Positions 17,045 through 24,930 of a stretch of 52,365 nucleotides of DNA are shown here, piece by piece (position 1 is the first letter of the stretch; the number at the start of each line of letters is the position of its first letter). The position numbers and the translations under genes are program-made. The DNA lies in the NCBI GenBank assembly GCA_900556395.1, contig USOQ01000004.1, forward strand, positions 1-52,365, written 5' to 3'. The notes below the pieces were generated by a model, which did not search any database, was not told the DNA's origin, and was given only the letters and a program-made list of their open reading frames with translations. The stretch comes from Candidatus Segatella caccae. Its GTDB lineage: Bacteria > Bacteroidota > Bacteroidia > Bacteroidales > Bacteroidaceae.

Positions 17045-17851
17045 TTAAAGGTGAAATCGGATATACGTTCGATCGTCAAAACTTTTGTTTCCAGCTACTA
17101 AACCCTTGGTTGCTATATAGGTATCGACATTCTGAGGATCATGAGCTATCTGCTCGGCCAATGCAGCCTCACTCTCTGCCAATGTGGATTTAAGAAAGGG
17201 ATAGCCATCACTCGCCAAGACTACCTCAACAGCCGAAGGGGGAACAGGCACGACAACAATACCTTTTCTGTAAATAGGGAAACCATCTACAACGGCATAA
17301 TTCTTGTTCTGACCTGAGAGCATGGTACTTATCAGCAGCGGTTCTATCTCTCGACGAGCCTCAGCAGGCGTCATGCCCTCATTTATCAAAGCTACACGCT
17401 TAGCAGCAATGGCTTGCTCAAAGGGTTTGGCATTATCATAATACTTGCCATCTATGATAGCTTGGCAATCACCCACCATCCACACTTCTCGCCTTTTTCT
17501 GCTATACATGATAACAGAAGCAGTAAGGCGCTCCTCGGGATGCTGGAGCAGTCGAGAAGACACGCCTAAAGGTATATACACATTATTATATATGTTCGAT
17601 GTAACCTCCTGACAGAAATCATCTACCGTAGCATCAGCCTTCAGTTCATGTCTGATATATTCAGAGATGAGCATCATGGCATAACGTCCATTCTTCATCT
17701 CTGGATTGAGATGCTTTGGGGTCTTGCTCGTACTGCCGTCTATCACGGCGATGAAATCATCGGTCACGACCAGTCCATCCTCACAGGCCTCCTGGCTCTT
17801 CTTGCCAATAATGCTCTTCTCTATTACATTCATGATTTGACGTTCATACAT
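17045..17851 (-). CDS. PP2C-like serine/threonine phosphatase domain protein
   Basis: The protein (268 aa, or 262 aa from the second Met at 17833) has no signal peptide or membrane segment. It carries motifs of the PPM/PP2C phosphatase fold: FIAVIDGSTSK (Asp38), a central EVWMVGDCQAIIDG, VEVVLASDGYPF and the C-terminal DDRTYIRF. These contain the metal-binding aspartates at the expected positions. Its start overlaps the stop of the upstream secreted protein as TAATG, implying translational coupling. Activity on phosphoserine/threonine is the family expectation; the target is unknown. Coupling a cytosolic phosphatase to a secreted protein is odd, and I cannot explain it. Confidence 0.8.
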   Translation of the reverse strand: MYERQIMNVIEKSIIGKKSQEACEDGLVVTDDFIAVIDGSTSKTPKHLNPEMKNGRYAMMLISEYIRHELKADATVDDFCQEVTSNIYNNVYIPLGVSSRLLQHPEERLTASVIMYSRKRREVWMVGDCQAIIDGKYYDNAKPFEQAIAAKRVALINEGMTPAEARREIEPLLISTMLSGQNKNYAVVDGFPIYRKGIVVVPVPPSAVEVVLASDGYPFLKSTLAESEAALAEQIAHDPQNVDTYIATKGLVAGNKSFDDRTYIRFHL

Positions 17852-20205
17852 TACTTGACAACAAACTTCTTACCAGCCACGACGTATATGCCAGAAGAAA
17901 GATTGCTCATATCATTCCGGGTACCCACGCGTTGCCCGCTCAGGTTATAGACAAATCCATCGGTTTGAACCGCAGCATCCTCTTGTCCTGCCACGTTCTC
18001 TATGGCTGTCGTAGAAGAATCGTCATCAAAGCTGAACGAGAGAGCCTTGGCATTGCCTTGGGCATCTGTTATGGTGACATACCAACTTGTACCCACAAAG
18101 CTGTTCCAGTCAGAATCGAGATGATACATATCACCGTTATTTACCACGTATGCATTAGCAGGAGCTGCACCTGGGTCGTAATAGAAGCCATGGAACTGAA
18201 CCTTATAACCGCCAGAGGTTACCTCTTCCGGTGGCACGCCATTACCAGTAAATGTAGGAGGAACAACACCCTTTACCTGATAGATAGGTCCCTTTACCTT
18301 TACCGTGGTATTGTTACCCCAAGGGAATGTGTATTCATCATTCTTTGTCTTGATATCGGCCTCCTTGCCCACCTTGATAATATAAGGTATGCCTGCAACG
18401 ATACCCTCCTTATCAGTATCTACGGTCTTAAAATACACACAGGTTCCTTCCACCCTGTCAAAGACACTGAGTTTCACCTCCTGGTCGCCTCCGAATGTCT
18501 GCTTTACCTGGTCGCCCGTCAGTGTGCAAGGAAGAATCAGGCTTTCCCACTTACCCACGTTGAAGTAGCGTCGTATGTTGTAAATAACAGGGAACGTATA
18601 CGGAACAGCGCCAGAATTGCGGTTGATGCCACTTGGAGTGTAGTAAGTGTCACCGACTTTCTTGGTAGTGGTAAACTCTTCTGTGCTTGTGTTCGTAGCA
18701 TCAAGATACCACTGTTTGTCTCCCATATAGAAAAGCTGGAAATTGTCGAAATAGGCATAGCCTCCCACGTTGGCTTTCTTGCCAGCACCGATGTAGAGAG
18801 TACCAGTCGTTGAGCCTTCATCCGCTTTCACGAGAACTGCCACACTGTTGTCGTACTTACGACTGTCCACATCCTTGTCTTCATAAGGATTGCTCTCTGC
18901 GAATATTTTACCTGCATTGACACAATACTTGATAACCTTATCATGAAAACCATTCAAGCCATCCGCTGTTACTGAGCCACCATTAAAGGTCATATTCTTC
19001 ATATTATCCCAGTCAGCTGACTCAATGGTCTTCAGAGTTGTCTTGTTGTTAATATCCGTGTAGTTTTGCGAAGCAAAGACAAAAGAAGTGTTGTTCTTGT
19101 CGTTCTGATTTCCAGGATTGAAATAAAAACCTTGGCAATTAACACGATAAAGACCCGGCTTCAAGCCTGTGATTTTCTGAATCAAATAATTGCCTTTTTG
19201 ACCATCCTTGTCGCCTTTAGGTCCTACCCAAGCCGTCATATACGCCAGTTCTTGCACATTATCCTGCGAATTTGGGTAAACAAAGGTATCATCGTTTCTG
19301 TCGTAACAGAACTGCCAAACATTGTCCTTTGACAATGTTCCATAATCGCCATGCAACCAAACTAGACCATTACTACCTTTGTTGTTTCTAATACCTTTGT
19401 TGTTTCGTTCGAAACGAGCATCCTGCACAAGACCAGATACATTGATATAATTTTTATTCTGGCTGTGAATAACTTTACGGTAGTCATCTATCTTGATGAA
19501 ATAGAACGTCTCAGCCTTGCTTTCGTCCGTAGTAACCACCAGAAATTTCTTCTGTGGTTTGCCTTCTTCTTTAGGACCTTGGTAATAACTCAGGTAATAC
19601 TCTCGCTCTACATTATCGCTATATCCCTGAATATCCGTCCACTTAGAATAGATTTTATAACCATTTTGGGTGTCAACAGCCTTAATATACCATTGTACCC
19701 TATCGGGAGAAGTATTGTTTCCATTATCCTCGGTATTGAGCTTTCCACGATCCACAAACAAATAAATGGACTTCTTAGCTTCATTTTTCGGCTCAGAAAA
19801 GATGCGCTCATCTTCATCCATGGCAGGCTTGACACCAAGATAGTCGGCATTTCCAGTTCCTTGAGAAGTTGTAGGATTATCCACCCATGAGTGGATGTAA
19901 TAACGTTTGTCGTTAGGTTCGTTGGAGACTTTCTCTACATAGAAGTTCATACCCACCTCTGCCAGGATAGGCTGTGCTCCATAGCGACCACCCACTGTCA
20001 CAAACTTTTTGGGAGTTGTTGCATACAAATATGTTATATTCGGATTATCCGAAGTGCTGACAATTGTCTCTAAACTCTGATTGTTAGCAGACCAATCTAT
20101 CCCCTCTACACTAATTTTATCCTGTTGACCTTGGGCAAAAGACGATAAGGACATCGAGATGCACAAGACAAGCACCGAAATTCTGAAAAAAAGTTTCATC
20201 TTCAT
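17851..20205 (-). CDS. large secreted protein of unknown function with a sorting-like C-terminus
   Basis: From the ATG at 20205 the protein is 784 aa and starts with a signal peptide (MKMKLFFRISVLVLCISMSL, cleaved near SSFAQ). The open frame runs back to 20340, but that extension is unconserved-looking and overlaps the peptide gene upstream. The middle contains a glycan-binding-like beta region (GLKPGLYRVNCQGFYFNPGN, later FDNFQLFYMGDKQWYL). It is followed by a segment I have seen in many Prevotella secreted proteins (YFNVGKWESLILPCTLTGDQ, then VYFKTVDTDKEGIVAGIPYI). The last 30 residues (FVYNLSGQRV...LSSGIYVVAGKKFVVK) look like a type IX secretion C-terminal signal. Function is unknown. It lies 22 bp after the small-peptide gene and overlaps the phosphatase gene. 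Confidence 0.75.
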   Translation of the reverse strand: MKMKLFFRISVLVLCISMSLSSFAQGQQDKISVEGIDWSANNQSLETIVSTSDNPNITYLYATTPKKFVTVGGRYGAQPILAEVGMNFYVEKVSNEPNDKRYYIHSWVDNPTTSQGTGNADYLGVKPAMDEDERIFSEPKNEAKKSIYLFVDRGKLNTEDNGNNTSPDRVQWYIKAVDTQNGYKIYSKWTDIQGYSDNVEREYYLSYYQGPKEEGKPQKKFLVVTTDESKAETFYFIKIDDYRKVIHSQNKNYINVSGLVQDARFERNNKGIRNNKGSNGLVWLHGDYGTLSKDNVWQFCYDRNDDTFVYPNSQDNVQELAYMTAWVGPKGDKDGQKGNYLIQKITGLKPGLYRVNCQGFYFNPGNQNDKNNTSFVFASQNYTDINNKTTLKTIESADWDNMKNMTFNGGSVTADGLNGFHDKVIKYCVNAGKIFAESNPYEDKDVDSRKYDNSVAVLVKADEGSTTGTLYIGAGKKANVGGYAYFDNFQLFYMGDKQWYLDATNTSTEEFTTTKKVGDTYYTPSGINRNSGAVPYTFPVIYNIRRYFNVGKWESLILPCTLTGDQVKQTFGGDQEVKLSVFDRVEGTCVYFKTVDTDKEGIVAGIPYIIKVGKEADIKTKNDEYTFPWGNNTTVKVKGPIYQVKGVVPPTFTGNGVPPEEVTSGGYKVQFHGFYYDPGAAPANAYVVNNGDMYHLDSDWNSFVGTSWYVTITDAQGNAKALSFSFDDDSSTTAIENVAGQEDAAVQTDGFVYNLSGQRVGTRNDMSNLSSGIYVVAGKKFVVK

Positions 20206-20227
20206 CTTATAATCTTTTAATACATTA

Positions 20228-20434
20228 TCAATACTTAATATCATCTTCCCACACATTAAAACCATGCCATTTGGCATAGTTGTCATTTCCTTCATCAGGA
20301 TTACCTTCGACAATGGACTGATTATTACCCCAGCCGTCATTCCATGACGTAGGGTTGTTCATCAAATTCTCCTGACAAACCTCTACGATCCTCACCTCTG
20401 GGACTACATAAACTTTTCTTTTATTCATATTCAT
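20228..20434 (-). CDS. small peptide (68 aa), PEVRIVEV-type leader-like
   Basis: The predicted product begins MNMNKRKVYVVPEVRIVEVC and ends WNDG...KWHGFNVWEDDIKY. The N-terminal half has the pattern Y-x-x-P-x-x-x-x-V-x-x-x...L-M that recurs in short Prevotella ORFs; the C-terminal half is acidic, rich in Asn, Gly and Trp. There is no signal peptide or membrane segment. An ATG at 20428 is an alternative start. The open frame extends to 20569, but that part runs through an inverted repeat and the promoter. It is 22 bp upstream of the large secreted protein and likely co-transcribed. A role as a leader or precursor peptide is a guess. Confidence 0.55.
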   Translation of the reverse strand: MNMNKRKVYVVPEVRIVEVCQENLMNNPTSWNDGWGNNQSIVEGNPDEGNDNYAKWHGFNVWEDDIKY

Positions 20435-20467
20435 TTTACTTAAAACAATTGTCTTCTTCAAACCCGA

Positions 20468-20599
20468 AAATTCCAACTGGAATTTCTTCAAGCTCAAGAA
20501 CCCAATATGTTGCATGCAAAAATACACATTTTTGAAGGAACAACGCCACTTTATTGGCAAAAGGTTCATCTTAAGCTAAAGAAATTCCAATTGGAGTTT
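20468..20599. repeat. inverted repeat with palindromic ends around the peptide promoter
   Basis: An 18-nt palindrome, AAATTCCA-AC-TGGAATTT (20468-20485), recurs inverted at 20582-20599 with one deviation in its palindrome (TGGAGTTT). The homology extends inward over a further 15-20 bp (AAGCT and GGTTC blocks are shared), so both strands encode LKKFQLEF. CCAATA/TATTGG and CAAAAAT/ATTTTTG inner arms let the whole 132 bp fold. It is either a small MITE-like element or a paired operator flanking the promoter. Confidence 0.65.
20517..20543 (-). promoter_or_regulatory. candidate promoter of the small-peptide operon
   Basis: TATTTTTG on the minus strand (plus 20517-20524) fits TAnnTTTG, with TTG 16 nt upstream (plus 20541-20543). 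It lies between the two palindromes of the inverted repeat, so one would be upstream of the promoter and the other in the 5' leader. Confidence 0.45.
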
Positions 20600-20638
20600 A
20601 AAATATTAGAATACGGTTATAACACCGTTAAAATCCCA

Positions 20639-23600
20639 TTAGAAAACTACCTTCTTACCTTTATAAATATACACACCCTTAGTTGTAGGTTTCGCCATCT
20701 TCACACCACAGAGAGTATAATAAGCAGCACTCTCGTTGTTGTCAACCTGAACAGAATGAATACCTGTAGGTGCAAGGAAGTCAAAGCCAAGTGCATCTTT
20801 TGCAGTTCCTGCCTTGTCGTAGAGGTTGAGCCAAGCACTCATACCGGGCACAAACCTGGGCTCTGACAAGCGGTTGAAACAACCATTAGCAAAATAATAC
20901 TGATTCTCATCTGTGATGTAGGTGGGAGTTGTGGAAGCCCAGATGCTGTTACCCTCAAAGCTGTCACAATCATCACCATTATCGAGAATCCTGGCTGCAT
21001 ACTCCTTGGAGTAGCCACCTTCAGGCACGTCATTGACACGAACCAGGAAACCATTCTGTGCTCCGATCTTGTTCACCTTCGTCAAGACAACAGCACCCTT
21101 ACCTTCATCGTATGCGCCCTTATAGGCTGAGATACCTGTCACATCAGTGAAATCGACATCAAAATTGAACGAACAGGGTACAAGATTTTCCTCTGGCTTG
21201 ATGATGACTTGATCGTCAATATTCTCATAACCTGCACTCTTCCATGATTCGATGCCTGCAGGACGTGTATGGAAACGTGGCAATGCATTGTTGTTCCATG
21301 TCCAGTCACCCTTCTCAGAAATGCTGTAGGGCAAGGTGAAGTAAACATCTTTTACGTTAGGACTGTTGAACACCATATTAGGGAAGCTCCACACATTGGC
21401 TGTCCATACCACGGTTGTAAGGGTTGGAATGTTATAGAATGCACCTTCGCCAACATTAGTGATTGTCCATGGCAAAGTCACATTAGTCAACTGAGTATTC
21501 TCGAACGCCCAAGCACCGATAGTGGAAAGCGAACCAGGCAGATTGAAGTACTCAATGCTTGCATTCTTGAAAGCATGGTCGCCGATAGCCTCGATGCCGT
21601 CGGGCAAAACGATACCCTTGATTTGGCTACAACTATAGAACGCACCCGCCTCGCCGCACTTGCTGCCGCTCAGTTTGTCGTCGTAACCTCCGGCAATACG
21701 CTTCACATCATAGTAGTTGTCACCAATCTTCACGTTCTTCTCGATGACAGCAATACCATTGGCAGGAAAAGTCAGCTCATCCCAACCAGCAACCTGGGCG
21801 TAGTCGTTGACGATTTCATACTTGATACCGTTGACGATTGTAGACTTCACAACTGGTACTGGAGGATTCTCACCGCTAACATCGTCAGGCAAGTCTGTGT
21901 CAGGAAGATACTTAACGCCACCGAATGGGATCATAAGGGTCATATCCTTCTTGTTGTTATTTTCATCAACCTCTTTCCAGTCGTTGGTATCGTCAATCCA
22001 GGCTGTAATGGTATGACTTCCCTCAGGAGCAATGAAGTAATTATCTGCACCACCTGTTACAAAGCCACCGCCACCATTAGCAATCAATGTAGCCGTTGCA
22101 TGCGACTTCAAACCATCCTTAAAAGTATCACACCAAGTGATAAAGCCTGTTCCGTATGTCTTGCCATCCATCTGGAACTGAAGACCAATCTTCGTACCTG
22201 ATGGAATATCCTTGTCACCAGCATTGGCAATGACTGCGCCCATCACGAGGTGGTCGCCAGTATTGATGGCATCCTCGTCCTTCTTGTTGCTGACAAACAC
22301 CTTGGTGACAACCAGGTCGTAGCCTCCTGTAACAGGAGTGAACTTATTGGAGTTGTCTGCAGAAGCTGACACATTGAAACGCTTGGTACGAGAGTTGTTG
22401 TCTTCGGTCAGTTCATTTTTGAGATCTGTATCCGGGCACACTGTCGCAACAGCAACATGACCGCCCTTCACACTTTCCCATGAAGAAGCAAGTTTAAAGT
22501 CAACAGACTCATGTGCCTTCAAACCATCGCTTATAGTAACAGAACCTTTTGAAACTCCATCAATATTGACTGCAACTGTAAAATTAGCCTTCTCTGGAAT
22601 ATCTACATTCGAATTGTTCTTTATCTTACCATACAAAACGACCTGGTCACCTTCCTGGAGGTTATACTCATCGTTCTGATTTCTCCAAGAAAGTTCTTTC
22701 AATTCAAGATCATAGCCCTTTACATTCTCCCAAGGGTCGACAACAGGATCCGGTCCGACTACCTTGCCTGCCTCTGGAACGACATAGGAAACGTTATTAC
22801 CTAAAAGTTTCGCACCTAAAGACTGGGCCAGATCTTTATTGTTGTCTGTCCAGAATGGATAAGTTGAGTTATTGCCTTTCTTGTCACTTCCATAGTTGGC
22901 GATCTTCAAGCCGTCAAACTTCACATTCTTATCAGCTATACGCATGGCGCCACAAGTATGCCCCACGCAAGAATAGGTGATATCCTCACCGGTAAGACCC
23001 GTACCTAAGATTTGAGTATCATAGAATACGACATTACTTGGTCCTGTCAATGTACGCACGGCATCGAAAGGAGAATCGTAAATCTGTGTGTTGCGGAATG
23101 TTATATTCTTCACATCCTGCTTCAAATCGATGGCAGCCAAATCCTCATTCCAGCTGTCGGCATTGGTACCGCAACGTACAAGGATGTTGTTTTCGAAAGT
23201 AATGCCCTTATTGTTGCTGAACTTATATCCATCGAAAGTAGTATTCAGGTGAATACCTGCTGCCATGAACATATCGCAGATGTAGTTGTTGTAAACATGA
23301 TGACCGCTACCGCCATAGAGCGCAATGCCACCTGCACGCCAGATAAACTCGATGGTGTTATAAGCGAAGACATTGTTCTCCTCATCCTTGGCGTTCATAT
23401 AACTGTTGTTCCAACAAGCCAAGCCATCATCGCCATTATTGCGGATGGAGCAGTTATAGACTGCTGCATTGCTTGTACCCTGACAGAAGTTGACACCATC
23501 AGCAAGGTTGTTACGAATGCGGCAGTCGATAACCTTCACGCCATCGCTATAGTCCATAGCACCATTATAGTCGCCAAACCAAAAACCTGTCTCGAAGTGT

Positions 23601-24670
23601 TCCTCCCACACATCGTGAATCACAGAGCCGTCACAGAACACATCCATGAAGCACTTATAGACAGCCATTTGGTTATAGCGAGAGCGGAGATTAGAGTTGA
23701 TATACATGTGGCAGAACTCTAAGTTCTTACAATAGCCATCGGCACCACCATTGCTGCCATTACCACCAGAAATGCCACCACCGAAAGCCTTATCACTTGT
23801 AAACTGGATATTGGTGTACCAGATACCGGCACCCGTAATCTTCACATCCTTGCAGTAGATGTTCCACATACCACTGAGATGCCACGTACCTTTTGGAATA
23901 TATACCACCTTGCTGCCAGCATCAGCAGCCTTCACTGCTGCCACAAAAGCTGCAAGGTCATCCTTTCCGTCATCAGGACAGGCACCAAAGTCGGTGACAC
24001 TTACCGCACCACTTGGACGGCCTATAGGATTGACTACATCTTCTATCTCCAAGAAGTCAACACCATAAGTCAAGCCATTGGCACCACTGCTCTGAATCTT
24101 GATTCTGTCGCCTTCCTTAAGAGGCTCGTCCAACAGAAAGTGAACCTCATCAAAAGCGAAACAGCCAACACCCCCATCGGGAGCATCAGAAGGATTGCCA
24201 CTGGCAAAATACTGCCACATCCAATACGAGTTTAGGTCAACGGTCTTCACCTTATTGCCATTGACGTAAACATCGAGGGAACCTTTCTGTCCCATACCAT
24301 CACCTGTATCAGGCATGGTAAAGCGCATGGTAACGCCACGCCCTACGACATTGGCATCCTTAATGACATGTACTGTCCACTCTGCACAGGCGCCATTGCC
24401 AGGCAATTCCACATAACTCTGTTCGGAAGCCTGAGACGCAATGTTGAAACGTTCCATCATTGCCGAAGTCTTCAAGGTGGCACCACCACCTAAAGATGCC
24501 TTCTGAGAATCATACCGCACATAAGGTACGGTAGCACCAGCAATACCGTCAGCCTTGGGCCCAGGTATCTGAAAATCCATTGCATCAGCTACCGAAGCTT
24601 GCGCCTGGAGCAAAGAGCCCAATGCCATCGTTAGGACAACGGCTCTCATAACATTCAAAAACTTGTTCAT
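20639..24670 (-). CDS. GH87 alpha-1,3-glucanase/mycodextranase, multidomain, secreted
   Basis: This 1343-aa enzyme is predicted to cut alpha-1,3-glucan (mutan) or alternating alpha-1,3/1,4-glucan outside the cell. After a signal peptide (about 1-25), residues about 35-210 resemble a CBM6/35 beta-sandwich. About 222-635 is a right-handed beta-helix of GH87 type (VSVTDFGACPDDGKDD, VVYIPKGTWHLSG, VKITGAGIWYTNI). The three aspartates of the family active site appear as Asp391 (LADGVNF) and Asp414-Asp415 (NNGDDGLACW). Two CARDB-like domains follow (about 650-770 and 785-915), then BspA-type LRRs (about 1020-1130, IKGIVLPDGIEAIGDHAF) and a C-terminal sorting-like tail (YYTLCGVKMA...KGVYIYKGKKVVF). 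It has its own promoter and lies beyond the PUL terminator, but on the same strand. The family assignment is good; linkage specificity is inferred. Confidence 0.87.
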   Translation of the reverse strand: MNKFLNVMRAVVLTMALGSLLQAQASVADAMDFQIPGPKADGIAGATVPYVRYDSQKASLGGGATLKTSAMMERFNIASQASEQSYVELPGNGACAEWTVHVIKDANVVGRGVTMRFTMPDTGDGMGQKGSLDVYVNGNKVKTVDLNSYWMWQYFASGNPSDAPDGGVGCFAFDEVHFLLDEPLKEGDRIKIQSSGANGLTYGVDFLEIEDVVNPIGRPSGAVSVTDFGACPDDGKDDLAAFVAAVKAADAGSKVVYIPKGTWHLSGMWNIYCKDVKITGAGIWYTNIQFTSDKAFGGGISGGNGSNGGADGYCKNLEFCHMYINSNLRSRYNQMAVYKCFMDVFCDGSVIHDVWEEHFETGFWFGDYNGAMDYSDGVKVIDCRIRNNLADGVNFCQGTSNAAVYNCSIRNNGDDGLACWNNSYMNAKDEENNVFAYNTIEFIWRAGGIALYGGSGHHVYNNYICDMFMAAGIHLNTTFDGYKFSNNKGITFENNILVRCGTNADSWNEDLAAIDLKQDVKNITFRNTQIYDSPFDAVRTLTGPSNVVFYDTQILGTGLTGEDITYSCVGHTCGAMRIADKNVKFDGLKIANYGSDKKGNNSTYPFWTDNNKDLAQSLGAKLLGNNVSYVVPEAGKVVGPDPVVDPWENVKGYDLELKELSWRNQNDEYNLQEGDQVVLYGKIKNNSNVDIPEKANFTVAVNIDGVSKGSVTISDGLKAHESVDFKLASSWESVKGGHVAVATVCPDTDLKNELTEDNNSRTKRFNVSASADNSNKFTPVTGGYDLVVTKVFVSNKKDEDAINTGDHLVMGAVIANAGDKDIPSGTKIGLQFQMDGKTYGTGFITWCDTFKDGLKSHATATLIANGGGGFVTGGADNYFIAPEGSHTITAWIDDTNDWKEVDENNNKKDMTLMIPFGGVKYLPDTDLPDDVSGENPPVPVVKSTIVNGIKYEIVNDYAQVAGWDELTFPANGIAVIEKNVKIGDNYYDVKRIAGGYDDKLSGSKCGEAGAFYSCSQIKGIVLPDGIEAIGDHAFKNASIEYFNLPGSLSTIGAWAFENTQLTNVTLPWTITNVGEGAFYNIPTLTTVVWTANVWSFPNMVFNSPNVKDVYFTLPYSISEKGDWTWNNNALPRFHTRPAGIESWKSAGYENIDDQVIIKPEENLVPCSFNFDVDFTDVTGISAYKGAYDEGKGAVVLTKVNKIGAQNGFLVRVNDVPEGGYSKEYAARILDNGDDCDSFEGNSIWASTTPTYITDENQYYFANGCFNRLSEPRFVPGMSAWLNLYDKAGTAKDALGFDFLAPTGIHSVQVDNNESAAYYTLCGVKMAKPTTKGVYIYKGKKVVF

Positions 24671-24713
24671 ATTTATTAATCCTTATTATTGTTGTATGTC
24701 ATAGACTGTGGTG

Positions 24714-24744
24714 CAAAATTACAGTCATTCACAACATGATACAA
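24714..24744 (-). promoter_or_regulatory. promoter of the GH87 gene
   Basis: TAATTTTG on the minus strand (plus 24714-24721), with CTTG/TTG 20 nt upstream (plus 24742-24744), matches the phylum's promoter pattern. It is 44 bp before the start codon. The long PUL element seen before susC and GH31 is not present here. Confidence 0.6.
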
Positions 24745-24879
24745 GAAGACTAACGTATATATAACGAAAAGTTAAATAATAATTTCACAATACACTAACA
24801 ATCAATATCTTACAAATCGAAGGAAATATTATTGTATAATGAGAATATGAGCTATAAGAAGAAGAAAAAAATACAAATG

Positions 24880-24909
24880 TAAGCCCCCATAAGCACGTAT
24901 GGGGGCTTA
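24880..24909 (-). terminator. terminator at the end of the GH31/glycan-binding unit
   Basis: TAAGCCCCCATA (24880-24891) and TATGGGGGCTTA (24898-24909) form a perfect 12-bp stem with a 6-nt loop. On the minus strand it is followed by a T-rich tract. It separates the PUL operon from the GH87 gene. Confidence 0.85.
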
Positions 24910-24930
24910 TACCTATATGAAGAAATGGGG

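Noticed and set aside
16953..17180. Plus-strand frame starting MGKGTHQTKKEIKAS, like the start of the small ribosomal protein Thx
   Set aside because: The similarity ends after a few residues, and the frame runs through a terminator and into the phosphatase gene.
21269..22201. 310-aa plus-strand open frame opposite GH87
   Set aside because: No domain pattern, no promoter, and the minus-strand gene is clear throughout. The same holds for other long opposite frames (for example 12-587, 23012-23722, 31244-31882).
24714..24870. A third copy of the shared PUL element upstream of GH87
   Set aside because: Only short fragments (CATTCA, TTAGTG) agree, and at different offsets from the -7 box.
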